Assembly: GCF_013304385.1 (NCBI RefSeq)
Contig: NZ_JAAITU010000001.1
Coordinates: 124,001-188,000 of the forward strand
Direction: 5' to 3'
Length of the DNA: 64,000 bases
Source: Blautia glucerasea
GTDB taxonomy: Bacteria > Bacillota > Clostridia > Lachnospirales > Lachnospiraceae
Shown here: one piece after another, positions 28,497 to 37,572 of the stretch
Numbering within the stretch: the first letter of the stretch is position 1
Layout: every line of letters starts with the position of its first letter
The notes under the pieces: model-generated
What the model saw: the letters and a program-made list of their open reading frames with translations, nothing else
Told to the model about the DNA's origin: nothing
Databases searched by the model: none
Position numbers and translations under genes: made by a program

Positions 28497-29417
28497 ATGG
28501 TAAACAGTTTGTATCTAAGCCATCATGGTGTAAAAGGTCAAAAATGGGGAATTCGACGATTCCAGTATAAAGACGGTAGCTTAACGCCTGCTGGACAAAG
28601 AAGAGCGGCGAAGATGCGTACAGCATACACTCAATTGACCGGGAAGAAATTACGAAGTCATCCGGAAAGTTTAAAGAAAAGCAGCGACAAAAGTAAGTCA
28701 GGCGGAAAAACAAGTGACGCCGATGATCAGATCACGAAACTGAAGAAACAGAAAGAACTCCTTACAGCAAAGAAAGACGTTCTGGAGTTACAGAATAAAA
28801 TTAGCGAACTTACCCCAAAGAAAGTTTCAGCCGGAAAGAAATTTATTGAGAAGTTCGGCCCGACCATAGCCAAAAATGTATGGGAGGGAGCTCTCAAGAA
28901 TAATGTCAACAAATGGATTGAGAATAAATTGGGGTTGAAAGTTCCTGAGTCGGAATCAAATAAACTTGCCAATAAAGCAAAGGATATGCAGAATCGTTAT
29001 AATTCACTAAAGTATGAAAACCTGATCAAAGAAGAATTAAATAAACGAAAGAAAAATCAGGGAAACACCAGTGACAAGACGAACAGTGACAAGACGAACG
29101 GTGAAAAATCTCCCAATAGCGGATCAAACAAATCCAGCAAACAAAATGAACAGAAATCGGAATCGAGAGGCGGTCAATCGTCTAAGACATCTGACGGCAC
29201 TAAGTCTTCAAAAACGGAGGAGTCAAAGACTGAAAGATACACCGGAACGGTTGAAGGTAAAGGTACGTCTCATGTCGATCCACGTAAATATTATACGGTG
29301 GATGCCGATTATCGTGATGTGAAATCTTCCAATACTAGCAGCGGCGAGAGATTCATAAGCGGATTACTCGAAAGCGGAGCCGGTATACTTAGACTGGAAG
29401 ATAAAAGGATGGGTTAA
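28497..29417 (+). CDS. Tag-motif late protein with Lys/Ser-rich linker
   Basis: 306 aa; ATG 28497 after AAAGGTGGTGAGAAT. The N-terminus YLSHHGVKGQKWGIRRFQYK is the HG(V/I)xGxKWGxRR motif widespread at the N-termini of Firmicutes phage late proteins. A helical part with coiled-coil character follows, then a long low-complexity Ser/Lys/Thr/Asn region (about 190-260) and an ordered C-terminus (YYTVDADYRDV). Probably a virion-internal or scaffold-like protein; the role of the tag is unknown. Confidence 0.7.
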   Translation: MVNSLYLSHHGVKGQKWGIRRFQYKDGSLTPAGQRRAAKMRTAYTQLTGKKLRSHPESLKKSSDKSKSGGKTSDADDQITKLKKQKELLTAKKDVLELQNKISELTPKKVSAGKKFIEKFGPTIAKNVWEGALKNNVNKWIENKLGLKVPESESNKLANKAKDMQNRYNSLKYENLIKEELNKRKKNQGNTSDKTNSDKTNGEKSPNSGSNKSSKQNEQKSESRGGQSSKTSDGTKSSKTEESKTERYTGTVEGKGTSHVDPRKYYTVDADYRDVKSSNTSSGERFISGLLESGAGILRLEDKRMG

Positions 29418-29419
29418 TC

Positions 29420-31183
29420 ATGGCATTATCGAACACGGCCACCCCGATATATTATGGTCGTTTTAGGGAGGCTGTACTTCGTGGAGAAATACCCGTATGC
29501 GAAGAAATATCTTTGGAAATGAATCGAATAGATGCACTAATTGCAAATCCTGGTGTTTGGTATGACGATCAAGCAATCCAGGGTTTTATTGATTATTGCG
29601 AAAATGAACTTACTTTAACCAATGGTGAAGATCTTCATTTATTAGATTCGTTTAAGCTTTGGGCTGAGCAGATCTTCGGTTGGTATTATTTCGTCGAACG
29701 AAGTATTTATGAACCATCCGCCGATGGTAGGGGTGGGCATTACGTTAAGAAAACCATCAAGAAACGACTAATTCACAAACAGTATCTAATAGTTGCTCGA
29801 GGAGCAGCTAAGTCAATGTATGCTTCCTGTATACAAAATTACTTTCTAAATGTTGACACATCTACAACTAATCAAGTTACAACGGCGCCGACTATGGCTC
29901 AGGCAGAAGAAGTTATGTCACCTATACGTACTTCCATAACCAGAGCGAGAGGACCGTTATTTCAATTTCTCACAGAAGGATCTTTACAAAACACCACAGG
30001 TTCAGAAGCAAACAGAGTAAAACTCGCATCCACGAAGAAAGGCATTCAGAACTTTCTCACTGGATCATTACTTGAAGTTCGTCCGATGACAATCGATAAG
30101 CTCCAGGGATTGCGAGTTAAAGTAGCCACAGTAGACGAATGGCTTTCTGGAGACATCCGGGAAGATGTTATCGGTGCTCTGGAGCAGGGTGCTGCCAAAG
30201 AACAAGGATCCGGAACCGATAACGATTATCTGATCGTGGCGATTAGCTCTGAAGGAACTGTGCGAAATGGAAGTGGCGATACAATCAAAATGGAGTTGAT
30301 GAAAATCTTAAAAGGCGAGTATAGCGCCCCGCATACTTCCATTTTTTGGTATCGTCTGGATTCAATCGATGAAGTCGGAAAGCCGGAGATGTGGTTAAAG
30401 GCTAATCCGAATCTTGATAAAACTGTCACGTATGAGACTTACCAAGATTCTGTAGAAAGAGCCGAGCAGGCTCCAGCAGCAAGGAATGATATTCTTGCAA
30501 AACGATTTGGAATTCCAATGGAGGGCTATACCTATTACTTCACATACGAAGAAACACTACCTCATAAAAAAAGAGAATATTGGCAGTTGCCATGCTCAAT
30601 GGGCGGGGATTTATCTCAAGGAGATGATTTCTGCTCATTTGTATTTTTATTCCCTTTATCCGGAGGTGCTTTTGGTATAAAGACCCGAAATTACATCACT
30701 GAACTTACCCTTAACAAACTTCCAACTGCTATGCGGATGAAGTATGAAGATTTTTTGAAAGAGGGAAGTCTCATTGTTATGCCGGGTACGGTGCTCGACA
30801 TGATGGAGGTTTATGAAGACCTTGACAATTTCATTTCTGAAGTTGGATACGACGTGCGTTCTTTTGGTTTCGACCCTTATAACGCCAGAGAATTTGTTGA
30901 GCGATGGGAACGAGAGAATGGGCCATTTGGAGTCGAAAAAGTAATACAGGGAGCTAAGACAGAGTCAGTTCCATTAGGAGAGTTGAAGAAGTTATCCGAA
31001 GAAAGAATGCTTCTGTTTGATGAAGAGCTTATGACTTTTACGATGGGAAACTGCATCGTCATGGAAGATACAAATGGTAATAGGAAACTTTTAAAGAAGC
31101 GATATGAAGCAAAGATCGATGCTGTTGCGGCTATGATGGATGCTTTTATAGCGTTCAAGCTTAATCGAGAAGCTTTTGAGTAA
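29420..31183 (+). CDS. terL: Terminase large subunit
   Basis: 587 aa with ATPase and nuclease domains. The Walker A is a variant (ARGAAKS, residues 126-132), Walker B is VATVDE (D239, E240), and the nuclease begins MGGDLSQGDDFCSF (D397 first catalytic Asp) with FGFDPYNAREFVERWE and KKRYEAKIDAVAAMMDAFIA toward the end. This is the Terminase_1 / HK97-like form. It cuts and pumps the DNA into the head. It starts 3 nt after the preceding stop. Confidence 0.92.
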   Translation: MALSNTATPIYYGRFREAVLRGEIPVCEEISLEMNRIDALIANPGVWYDDQAIQGFIDYCENELTLTNGEDLHLLDSFKLWAEQIFGWYYFVERSIYEPSADGRGGHYVKKTIKKRLIHKQYLIVARGAAKSMYASCIQNYFLNVDTSTTNQVTTAPTMAQAEEVMSPIRTSITRARGPLFQFLTEGSLQNTTGSEANRVKLASTKKGIQNFLTGSLLEVRPMTIDKLQGLRVKVATVDEWLSGDIREDVIGALEQGAAKEQGSGTDNDYLIVAISSEGTVRNGSGDTIKMELMKILKGEYSAPHTSIFWYRLDSIDEVGKPEMWLKANPNLDKTVTYETYQDSVERAEQAPAARNDILAKRFGIPMEGYTYYFTYEETLPHKKREYWQLPCSMGGDLSQGDDFCSFVFLFPLSGGAFGIKTRNYITELTLNKLPTAMRMKYEDFLKEGSLIVMPGTVLDMMEVYEDLDNFISEVGYDVRSFGFDPYNAREFVERWERENGPFGVEKVIQGAKTESVPLGELKKLSEERMLLFDEELMTFTMGNCIVMEDTNGNRKLLKKRYEAKIDAVAAMMDAFIAFKLNREAFE

Positions 31184-31201
31184 GCAGAAAGGTGAACGAA
31201 C

Positions 31202-31708
31202 ATGAATCAAAATGAACTCATGCATTATGGCGTTCTAGGTATGAAATGGGGTGTACATAGAGCAAGTAAAGCCGCGCTAAAAGCCAAAACACCCGAACGA
31301 TATGCTTCAGCGATAAGATCGTTGGATAACCATAGAACAAAAAGTGTTAAAAAACTTAACAGACTTGAGAAAAAAGCTCCAAAGTTGGATCGAAAATACA
31401 ACAAAGCTATCGAAAAGACAGATGTAAAAAGTGCACGGTTAAATGCAAAGTCTGCCAAATATGAGCGAAAAGCCAATAAGAGGTTTTTCACAACAGATAG
31501 TGCTATAGCACGTAATTCGTCAAAAGCTGCTAAGTATTACAGTAAAGCGGCATCATTAGAATCGAAGAGTGCCAAAGCTAAATCTAAATACGCCAAGAAT
31601 AAAAGATTGCGTGAAGTATATAGCCAAGGTATTAGTGACATAGATACTGCCAAATTAAATGCCGGAAAAAGATATGTTGAATTATTTGCGAAAGAGGCGA
31701 TTGCTTAA
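31202..31708 (+). CDS. Second tag-motif late protein
   Basis: 168 aa. ELMHYGVLGMKWGVHRASKA at the N-terminus is again the HGxxGxKWGxRR-type tag. The rest is a lysine/alanine-rich helix with repeats of the form K-x-x-x-A/S-K (KSARLNAKSAKYERKANKRF), strongly basic. It may bind the packaged DNA inside the head. It lies between terminase and portal, with a start after AAGGTGAACGAAC. Confidence 0.65.
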   Translation: MNQNELMHYGVLGMKWGVHRASKAALKAKTPERYASAIRSLDNHRTKSVKKLNRLEKKAPKLDRKYNKAIEKTDVKSARLNAKSAKYERKANKRFFTTDSAIARNSSKAAKYYSKAASLESKSAKAKSKYAKNKRLREVYSQGISDIDTAKLNAGKRYVELFAKEAIA

Positions 31709-31743
31709 ATGATTAAACGACATGTCGGAGAGGAAAACAGAAA

Positions 31744-33006
31744 ATGGGATTAAACCTAGGAGCCAGGCTGAAACATGCCTATAACGCATTTACAAACCGT
31801 GATCCGACAGGATATTACATATCGATCGGACCTGGATATAGTTCTAGGCCTGACCGCCCAAGGATGAGTCATGGGAATGAAAAATCTATAGTAACGTCAA
31901 TTGTCAATCGTATTGCATTGGATGTGGCAAGTGTTGAAATCCGTCACTGCCGACTGGATGACGACGGACGTTATATTGAAGAAATCAATTCGGGTCTGAA
32001 TAAATGCCTAAAGCTGGAAGCCAATATTGATCAGACATCCAGGGCGTTTATCCAGGACCTTGTTATTTCTGCCTTCGATGAAGGGGCAGTGGCAATCGTA
32101 CCAGTGGACACGACCCTGAATCCAGAAGTAACAGATTCCTGGGATGTACAGTCTATGAGGGCTGGAAAGATATTGGAGTGGTATCCGGAGAAAGTTCTTA
32201 TCCGGGTGTACAACGATCGAACCGGGGAGAAGGAAGACATCTTACTGCCAAAGAAGCAGGTTGGTATTTTTGAGAATCCTTTGTATACAGTATTCAACGA
32301 GCCTAACTCCACCATGAAAAGACTGGTGAGGAAATTGAGTTTGCTGGAGGTGACAGACGAACGAACGGCATCCGGAAAATTGGATTTGATCATTCAGCTT
32401 CCATATGTGGTGAAAACGCAAACTCGCAGGGAGCAGGCGGAGAATCGAAGAAAAGACCTGGAAGACCAGCTTGCGGGAAGTAAGTATGGAGTCGCCTATA
32501 TCGACGGAACTGAGCGAGTCACACAGCTAAACCGTTCAGTAGAAAACAACCTGATGAAACAGATCGAATATCTGACCAACATGCTTTACAGCCAGTTGGG
32601 CATCACCCAGTCAGTGCTTGATGGCACGGCTGATGAGAAAACGATGCTTAATTACACCAACCGCACGGTTGAGGCCTTTGTCTCAGCGATTGTCGATGAA
32701 ATGAAGCGGAAGTTTCTTTCCAAAACGGCAAGATCCCAGGGACAGTCAATTGAGTATTTCAGGGATCCGTTCAGGCTAGTTCCGATTGATAACATTGCGG
32801 AGATAGCGGACAAGCTTACCCGAAATGAGATTATGACCTCAAATGAGATAAGACAAAAGATTGGAATGAAACCATCTAAAGATCCGAAGGCAGACGAGTT
32901 GCGTAACAGAAACATCAGTCAGTCGAAGGAAGAAGTGAAGGTGGATGAAGAGATGATCAAAAACAAAGAAGGAGGAAACGGTCAAAATGGAAAAATCCAA
33001 ATTTGA
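31744..33006 (+). CDS. Portal protein (HK97 family)
   Basis: 420 aa, normal for HK97-type portals. Typical parts: VTSIVNRIALDVASVEIRHC near the N-terminus, the wing and stem regions, SQLGITQSVLDGTADEKTML, and LTRNEIMTSNEIRQKIGM near the end. The 12-mer ring forms the DNA entry channel and docks terminase and connector. The 3' end overlaps the next gene by 20 nt. One TCAAAATGG copy lies in this overlap. Confidence 0.9.
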   Translation: MGLNLGARLKHAYNAFTNRDPTGYYISIGPGYSSRPDRPRMSHGNEKSIVTSIVNRIALDVASVEIRHCRLDDDGRYIEEINSGLNKCLKLEANIDQTSRAFIQDLVISAFDEGAVAIVPVDTTLNPEVTDSWDVQSMRAGKILEWYPEKVLIRVYNDRTGEKEDILLPKKQVGIFENPLYTVFNEPNSTMKRLVRKLSLLEVTDERTASGKLDLIIQLPYVVKTQTRREQAENRRKDLEDQLAGSKYGVAYIDGTERVTQLNRSVENNLMKQIEYLTNMLYSQLGITQSVLDGTADEKTMLNYTNRTVEAFVSAIVDEMKRKFLSKTARSQGQSIEYFRDPFRLVPIDNIAEIADKLTRNEIMTSNEIRQKIGMKPSKDPKADELRNRNISQSKEEVKVDEEMIKNKEGGNGQNGKIQI

Positions 33007-34795
33007 TTTTGGAGGCTATGCCACGAGAAACGACCTGCTGTGTACCGATGGCAGGACTATCCGGCAGAATGCTTTCAAAGGTAATGACGGTGCCGAAGTT
33101 CCGATTGTATGGAACCACGAGCATAACGATGTGAATGCCGTCCTGGGACATGCGATCTTAGAAAACCGGGATGACGGTGTGTATGCCTACGGAGTATTCA
33201 ATGATGCACCGCAGGGTATAACCGCAAAGAAATTAGTAGACAACGGAGATGTGCGTGCTTTATCGATTTGGGCTAATGACCTCAAACAGATTGGTAACGA
33301 TGTGATCCACGGAAGCATCAAGGAATTAAGCCTTGTTCTTGCAGGGGCAAATCCTGGTGCTTACGTGGATTTTGTTATGGCACACGGTGACGGGGAAGAG
33401 GATACCCTCTATGCGTCATATGACGAAAACCTCACAATTTTCCACTCAGCTGATCAGGCTGAAGAAAAAAAACAGGAGGAGAAAAAGATGGAAGATAATG
33501 ACAAAAAAGATGGTGAAAAAACTATTCAGGACGTCCTCGACACATTTAACGAGGATCAGACGAAAGTTCTTAACTATATCGTTTCTAAGGCATTGGCCGA
33601 AAACGGTGAAGAAGATGATGAAAGTGAAAAGAAGGGAGATAACGAAGATATGAAGCACAACGTATTTGAAAGAGACGACGCTCAGCAGGGTAACATCCTT
33701 TCTCATTCTGATGAGATGGGGATTATCGAACTTGCAAAACAGGGAAGTGTTGGAAGCCTGCAGCAGGCTATGAGACTGTATGCAGAAGAACAGTCAGGCA
33801 CATTAGCACATGGCGTATTCGACAATGAGGTCGAAGCTCTGTTCCCAGAGTACGAGCTTCTCGAGAAAGGCGAACCGAATACTCTCGAGAGAGATCAGTC
33901 TTGGATCGACGCTGCAATCGCAAAAGCTCACAAAGCACCGTATTCCAGATTACGTACAAGGAATGCAGACGCACGTATTGCAGAGCTCAAGGCGAAGGGC
34001 TATCAGTCAAAAGGCGATTACAAAAAAGAGGGAGCACAGATCAAGCTGCTTAGCAGAACAACTGATCCACAGACCGTCTATATCAAAGACACGATGCATC
34101 GGGATGACATTACTGATATCACCGACTTCGATGTAGTGGCTTATCAGTGGAGAATGATGCGTCACGTTCTTAATGAAGAACTTGCTATGGCAATGATGGT
34201 CGGTGATGGACGTGAGGACGGAGATCCAGACAAAATCCACGAAGAGCATATCAGACCTATCTGGACTGACGATGAGCTTTACACAATTCATGCCGACGTG
34301 GATATTGAAGCAGCTAAGACAAAGTTACAGGGCACAAATACCGGGGCTAACTTCGGCGATTCTTATATATATGCGGAAGCTATTATCGAATCCGCACTGT
34401 ATGCAAGAGAGCAGTTCAAAGGTTCTGGAGTTCCGGACATGTACTGCACACCACATCTTCTCAATGTGATGCTTCTTGCAAGAGATCTCAATGGTCGCCG
34501 TATTTACACTTCCAAAGCAGATCTTGCTGCCGCCCTTAATGTTGGTGAAATCCATACTGCAGAGCAGTTTGAGGGACTGGTTAGAACCGATAAAGCAGGA
34601 AAGAAACATAAGCTTCTCGCACTGTTTGTAAATCTTAACGATTATACAATTGGTGCTACTCGTGGCGGTGAGATCACTAAATTTGAGGATTTCGATATGG
34701 ACTTCAACAGATACAAATATATGCTGGAGACTCGTCTGTCCGGAACCCTTACTAAAGTATATTCTGCGATTGCTCTGGAAGAGCCGCAGGCGTGA
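32987..34795 (+). CDS. Fused prohead protease and major capsid protein
   Basis: 602 aa. Residues 1-~150 are an S78-type prohead protease (GYATRNDLLCTDGR, WNHEHND with the His, GSIKELSLVLAGANPGAYVD with the Ser). A Glu/Lys-rich delta/scaffold region follows (about 155-220), then the HK97-fold capsid protein (from about residue 222, MKHNVFERDD). Two in-frame internal starts have ribosome sites: ATG 33488 after AGGAGGAGAAAAAG and ATG 33650 after AAGGGAGATAACGAAGAT. Most capsid protein could thus be made without the protease. The real junction of processing is unknown. Confidence 0.88.
   Translation: MEKSKFDFGGYATRNDLLCTDGRTIRQNAFKGNDGAEVPIVWNHEHNDVNAVLGHAILENRDDGVYAYGVFNDAPQGITAKKLVDNGDVRALSIWANDLKQIGNDVIHGSIKELSLVLAGANPGAYVDFVMAHGDGEEDTLYASYDENLTIFHSADQAEEKKQEEKKMEDNDKKDGEKTIQDVLDTFNEDQTKVLNYIVSKALAENGEEDDESEKKGDNEDMKHNVFERDDAQQGNILSHSDEMGIIELAKQGSVGSLQQAMRLYAEEQSGTLAHGVFDNEVEALFPEYELLEKGEPNTLERDQSWIDAAIAKAHKAPYSRLRTRNADARIAELKAKGYQSKGDYKKEGAQIKLLSRTTDPQTVYIKDTMHRDDITDITDFDVVAYQWRMMRHVLNEELAMAMMVGDGREDGDPDKIHEEHIRPIWTDDELYTIHADVDIEAAKTKLQGTNTGANFGDSYIYAEAIIESALYAREQFKGSGVPDMYCTPHLLNVMLLARDLNGRRIYTSKADLAAALNVGEIHTAEQFEGLVRTDKAGKKHKLLALFVNLNDYTIGATRGGEITKFEDFDMDFNRYKYMLETRLSGTLTKVYSAIALEEPQA
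33474..33490 (+). promoter_or_regulatory. Internal ribosome site in the protease-capsid gene
   Basis: AGGAGGAGAAAAAG followed by an in-frame ATG (33488, codon 168). It would give a scaffold-capsid product without the protease. Confidence 0.65.
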
Positions 34796-34814
34796 TTGAA
34801 GGAGGTTGAACAAT

Positions 34815-35120
34815 ATGGATAAAATTTTTATGAGAGCTGACGACACAAATGTGGCAGCAAGAAAAATCTATGTGAAAAGCGGAGATGCTTATGCCTATGC
34901 CGATAAGGCATGTAAGACAAAGATTAAAGCAGATGTCTTGATGGATGTTTTCGTAAAGGGAGCAATCATCATCGATGGAACTTCCCAGTATAAACCAGTA
35001 AGTGCAGATCTCACATCCGCCGGTGTAGCATCTGTTACATACATTAAATCAGTAAAAGGATCCGGAAGCACTGCTACTGCAACTCCGACTGTACTTCAGT
35101 CCGAGGAGTATACTGCCTAA
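34815..35120 (+). CDS. Small head protein, possible decoration protein
   Basis: 101 aa; ATG 34815 after GGAGGTTGAACAAT. Small, beta-rich, ending in a Ser/Thr-rich stretch (GSGSTATATPTV). Located right after the major capsid gene, the place of head-decoration or head-fibre proteins. No family motif recognised. Confidence 0.5.
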   Translation: MDKIFMRADDTNVAARKIYVKSGDAYAYADKACKTKIKADVLMDVFVKGAIIIDGTSQYKPVSADLTSAGVASVTYIKSVKGSGSTATATPTVLQSEEYTA

Positions 35121-35135
35121 TAAGGATGATGAAAC

Positions 35136-35474
35136 ATGAGTAAATGGTTCGGAAAGATTGGTTACAATAGTAGTCATGAAGAAGAAGCCGGCGTATGGGT
35201 CGATTCCATCACCGAGCGAGAATATTATGGCGACGTGATCAGCGACAGATGGAGGAGACAAAATTCCGGAGAGGTTAATGATAACATAAATCTCTCAAAC
35301 ACCATCAGTATTGTAGCCGATCTGTACGCCTACCAAAATTGCAAGGACATGGTTTACGTCGAAATAAGGGGTACTAAGTGGAAAGTCTCGGACATTGATA
35401 TGAGTCAATATCCGAGGCTTATTTTGTCTATAGGAGGGGTTTGGAATGAAAACACGTCTGGAACTTCAGAGTAA
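35136..35474 (+). CDS. Head closure/adaptor protein
   Basis: 112 aa. WVDSITEREYYGDVISDRWR and YVEIRGTKWKVSDIDMSQYP give the layout of small beta-rich head-closure proteins (gp16-type) that seal the connector. The position after the capsid genes supports it; there is no catalytic or binding motif. The end overlaps the next gene by 29 nt. Confidence 0.6.
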   Translation: MSKWFGKIGYNSSHEEEAGVWVDSITEREYYGDVISDRWRRQNSGEVNDNINLSNTISIVADLYAYQNCKDMVYVEIRGTKWKVSDIDMSQYPRLILSIGGVWNENTSGTSE

Positions 35475-35751
35475 GCTGGAAGAACTGCTTGGTTTCAGGC
35501 ATGTTTACTACCAGCCTCCTGAATCGGTCAAAATGGAATATCCGGCAATACGATATTCCAAATCTATGATCAGGAGTCAAGAAGCTAACAACGGTACCTA
35601 TATCGAAAACGAACGGTATGAAATTACCGTGATCGACAAAAAACCAGACAACCCGGTTATTAAAAAGTTACTGGCGCTCCCACATTGTGGATATGAGCGT
35701 CAATACCGGGCTGATAATTTAAACCACGATGTATTAACAATTTATTTGTAA
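35446..35751 (+). CDS. Tail-completion/terminator-like protein
   Basis: 101 aa; starts after AGGAGGGGTTTGGA inside the preceding gene. KMEYPAIRYSK, NERYEITVIDKKPDNPVIKK and a final beta strand follow the pattern of small tail terminator proteins between head closure and major tail protein. The HK97 gp10-type protein that usually lies beside it is displaced (39141). Confidence 0.6.
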   Translation: MKTRLELQSKLEELLGFRHVYYQPPESVKMEYPAIRYSKSMIRSQEANNGTYIENERYEITVIDKKPDNPVIKKLLALPHCGYERQYRADNLNHDVLTIYL

Positions 35752-35764
35752 GGAGGAATTCCAT

Positions 35765-36463
35765 ATGGGCGAAGACAATAAGAAGAAAATTAAATGGGAT
35801 CAGGTTGGAGAAAAATTATATGAGATTGGTGTTGACAGGGGCGTATTATACACCCAGGAAGGTGGCGTATATGGCGCAGGTGTTCCGTGGAATGGTTTAA
35901 CTCAGGTGACTGAGAGTCCATCCGGAGCAGAAGCTACAAAATTGTATGCTAACAACAATCCTTACCTTACACTGCTTTCAAAAGAAGAGTGGGGCGGAAC
36001 TATTGAAGCGTATACATATCCGGACGAATTTGTTGCATGTGACGGATCTGCTGAGATCATAAAAGGTGTTTCCATCGGCCAGCAGAAACGTAAGAGTTTC
36101 GGATTTACTTATCGTTCATTAATTGGAAACGATACAGACGGAGAATCTCACGGATATAAAATTCACCTCGTATACGGATGTATGGCGTCTCCTAGTGAGA
36201 AAACACGTGCGACTATCAATAATGATGTAGGTGTAGATCCGATGAGTTGGGAGATTTCCACAACGCCGGTAGCTGTTACAGATCATGATCCAACATCTAC
36301 GATGGAGATCGATTCTACAAAAGTAACGGCCAAGCAGCTGGCTAAGATCGAAGAGATTCTTTATGGTAAAGACCCATCCAGCGAATCAGCAAATGATGGC
36401 GTTGCTCCGAGAATGCCATTACCGGATGAACTCATCACAATTCTCAACACAGTTACAGAATAA
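35765..36463 (+). CDS. Major tail protein
   Basis: 232 aa, beta-rich. GVYGAGVPWNGLTQVTESPS, TKLYANNNPYLTLLSKEEWG and KSFGFTYRSLIGNDTDGESH are typical of Firmicutes siphophage tail-tube proteins. It has a strong ribosome site (AAGGAGGAATTCCAT) and is followed by a strong terminator, consistent with high expression. Confidence 0.85.
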   Translation: MGEDNKKKIKWDQVGEKLYEIGVDRGVLYTQEGGVYGAGVPWNGLTQVTESPSGAEATKLYANNNPYLTLLSKEEWGGTIEAYTYPDEFVACDGSAEIIKGVSIGQQKRKSFGFTYRSLIGNDTDGESHGYKIHLVYGCMASPSEKTRATINNDVGVDPMSWEISTTPVAVTDHDPTSTMEIDSTKVTAKQLAKIEEILYGKDPSSESANDGVAPRMPLPDELITILNTVTE

Positions 36464-36485
36464 TTACGCAGTCAAAAAAATATGC

Positions 36486-36522
36486 AGAAAGCCCATTCCT
36501 TAACTGGTTTGGGCTTTCTTTA
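36486..36522 (+). terminator. Rho-independent terminator
   Basis: AGAAAGCCCA and TGGGCTTTCT, ten perfect pairs, then TT. It may set the ratio of tube protein to the following tail genes. Confidence 0.8.
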
Positions 36523-36543
36523 AAGTGAAAAGGAGAAAAAATT

Positions 36544-36984
36544 ATGTTAAAGAAAACAATTAATTACACAGATTACGATGGAAATCCACGTACAGAAGAT
36601 CATTATTTCAATATTTCAAAAGCCGAACTTACCGATATGGCGATGACTTATCCGGATGGATTGGAAAACACTTTAAAAAGTATTATTAAAACGAACGATA
36701 CAAAACGTATGTATTTATTCTTCAAAGATTTGATTCTGAAAGCCTACGGTGTGAAGTCACCAGACGGAAGAAGATTCATTAAGTCAGATGAAATTACAAA
36801 AGAATTCACACAGACAGAAGCTTTCAGTGTACTGATTGATGAGCTGATCAATGGGCAGCTTTACAACGATTTTATTTACGGAATTCTTCCTACAAATGGA
36901 ATCGACAAAGAGGCAGCAATTAAAGAGGCTGAGAAGATTGTTGGAATTCCAATCGCCAATGATGCTGTCACTCCACAAAACTGA
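36544..36984 (+). CDS. Tail assembly chaperone (G-like)
   Basis: 146 aa. KKTINYTDYDGNPRTEDHYF followed by ISKAELTDMAM and a helical part (TKRMYLFFKDLILKAYGVKS) is the usual form of the first tail chaperone before the tape measure gene. I saw no slippery heptamer near its end. The -1/+1 frame is closed by a TAG at 36987, so it is probably not frameshifted into the next gene. Confidence 0.75.
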   Translation: MLKKTINYTDYDGNPRTEDHYFNISKAELTDMAMTYPDGLENTLKSIIKTNDTKRMYLFFKDLILKAYGVKSPDGRRFIKSDEITKEFTQTEAFSVLIDELINGQLYNDFIYGILPTNGIDKEAAIKEAEKIVGIPIANDAVTPQN

Positions 36985-37010
36985 TTTAGAAAAGATCGGA
37001 GGATACAGCG

Positions 37011-37568
37011 ATGTTGCAATTAGTTATCCCAGCTGTCGTTGACAACTATTGGGATGAAGATAAAGAGGAGTTTATCGATGTAACTAAGGCAAAAGCGGCA
37101 ACCATTCATCTTGAACATTCGCTAGTATCTTTGTCAAAATGGGAATCCATATGGCATAAATCATTTTTCTCGAAAGAAGAAAAGACGCCGGAAGAGATCA
37201 TGAGCTACATAAAGTGCATGACACTCGATAAAAACGTGGATTCCCAAATATATGATCGCATCACCAAGGAAAACATTACGGAAATCATGGATTATATTAA
37301 CAACCCCATGACAGCTACTACGTTTCCAAAAGAAAAGAAACAGAGCATAAACAATGAGCGAATCACAAATGAGCTGATTTATTACTGGATGGTTTCCTTA
37401 AACATACCGGTTGAGTTCGAGAAGTGGCATATCAATAGACTGCTTACTTTAATAAGAGTATGCGAAGTGAAAAATGCGCCATCGAAGAAGAGAAGTAAAG
37501 CCGATATTATGCGTAGCAATGCGGCAACGAACGCTGCCAGAAGAAAGATGTGGAATACGAGAGGGTAA
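37011..37568 (+). CDS. Second tail assembly chaperone (GT-like), separate gene
   Basis: 185 aa; starts with its own ribosome site (CGGAGGATACAGCG). Helical with a hydrophobic/Trp-rich centre (HSLVSLSKWESIWHKSFFSK) and a basic C-terminal tail (KKRSKADIMRSNAATNAARR). The position between chaperone G and the tape measure fits the GT role, here expressed as an independent gene. It also resembles Gp14-like tail proteins of Firmicutes phages. Confidence 0.65.
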   Translation: MLQLVIPAVVDNYWDEDKEEFIDVTKAKAATIHLEHSLVSLSKWESIWHKSFFSKEEKTPEEIMSYIKCMTLDKNVDSQIYDRITKENITEIMDYINNPMTATTFPKEKKQSINNERITNELIYYWMVSLNIPVEFEKWHINRLLTLIRVCEVKNAPSKKRSKADIMRSNAATNAARRKMWNTRG

Positions 37569-37572
37569 CGAG

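Noticed and set aside
36960-37011. Programmed frameshift joining the two tail chaperones
   Set aside because: No canonical slippery heptamer; the frame of the second gene is closed by TAG at 36987 and the gene has its own ribosome site.
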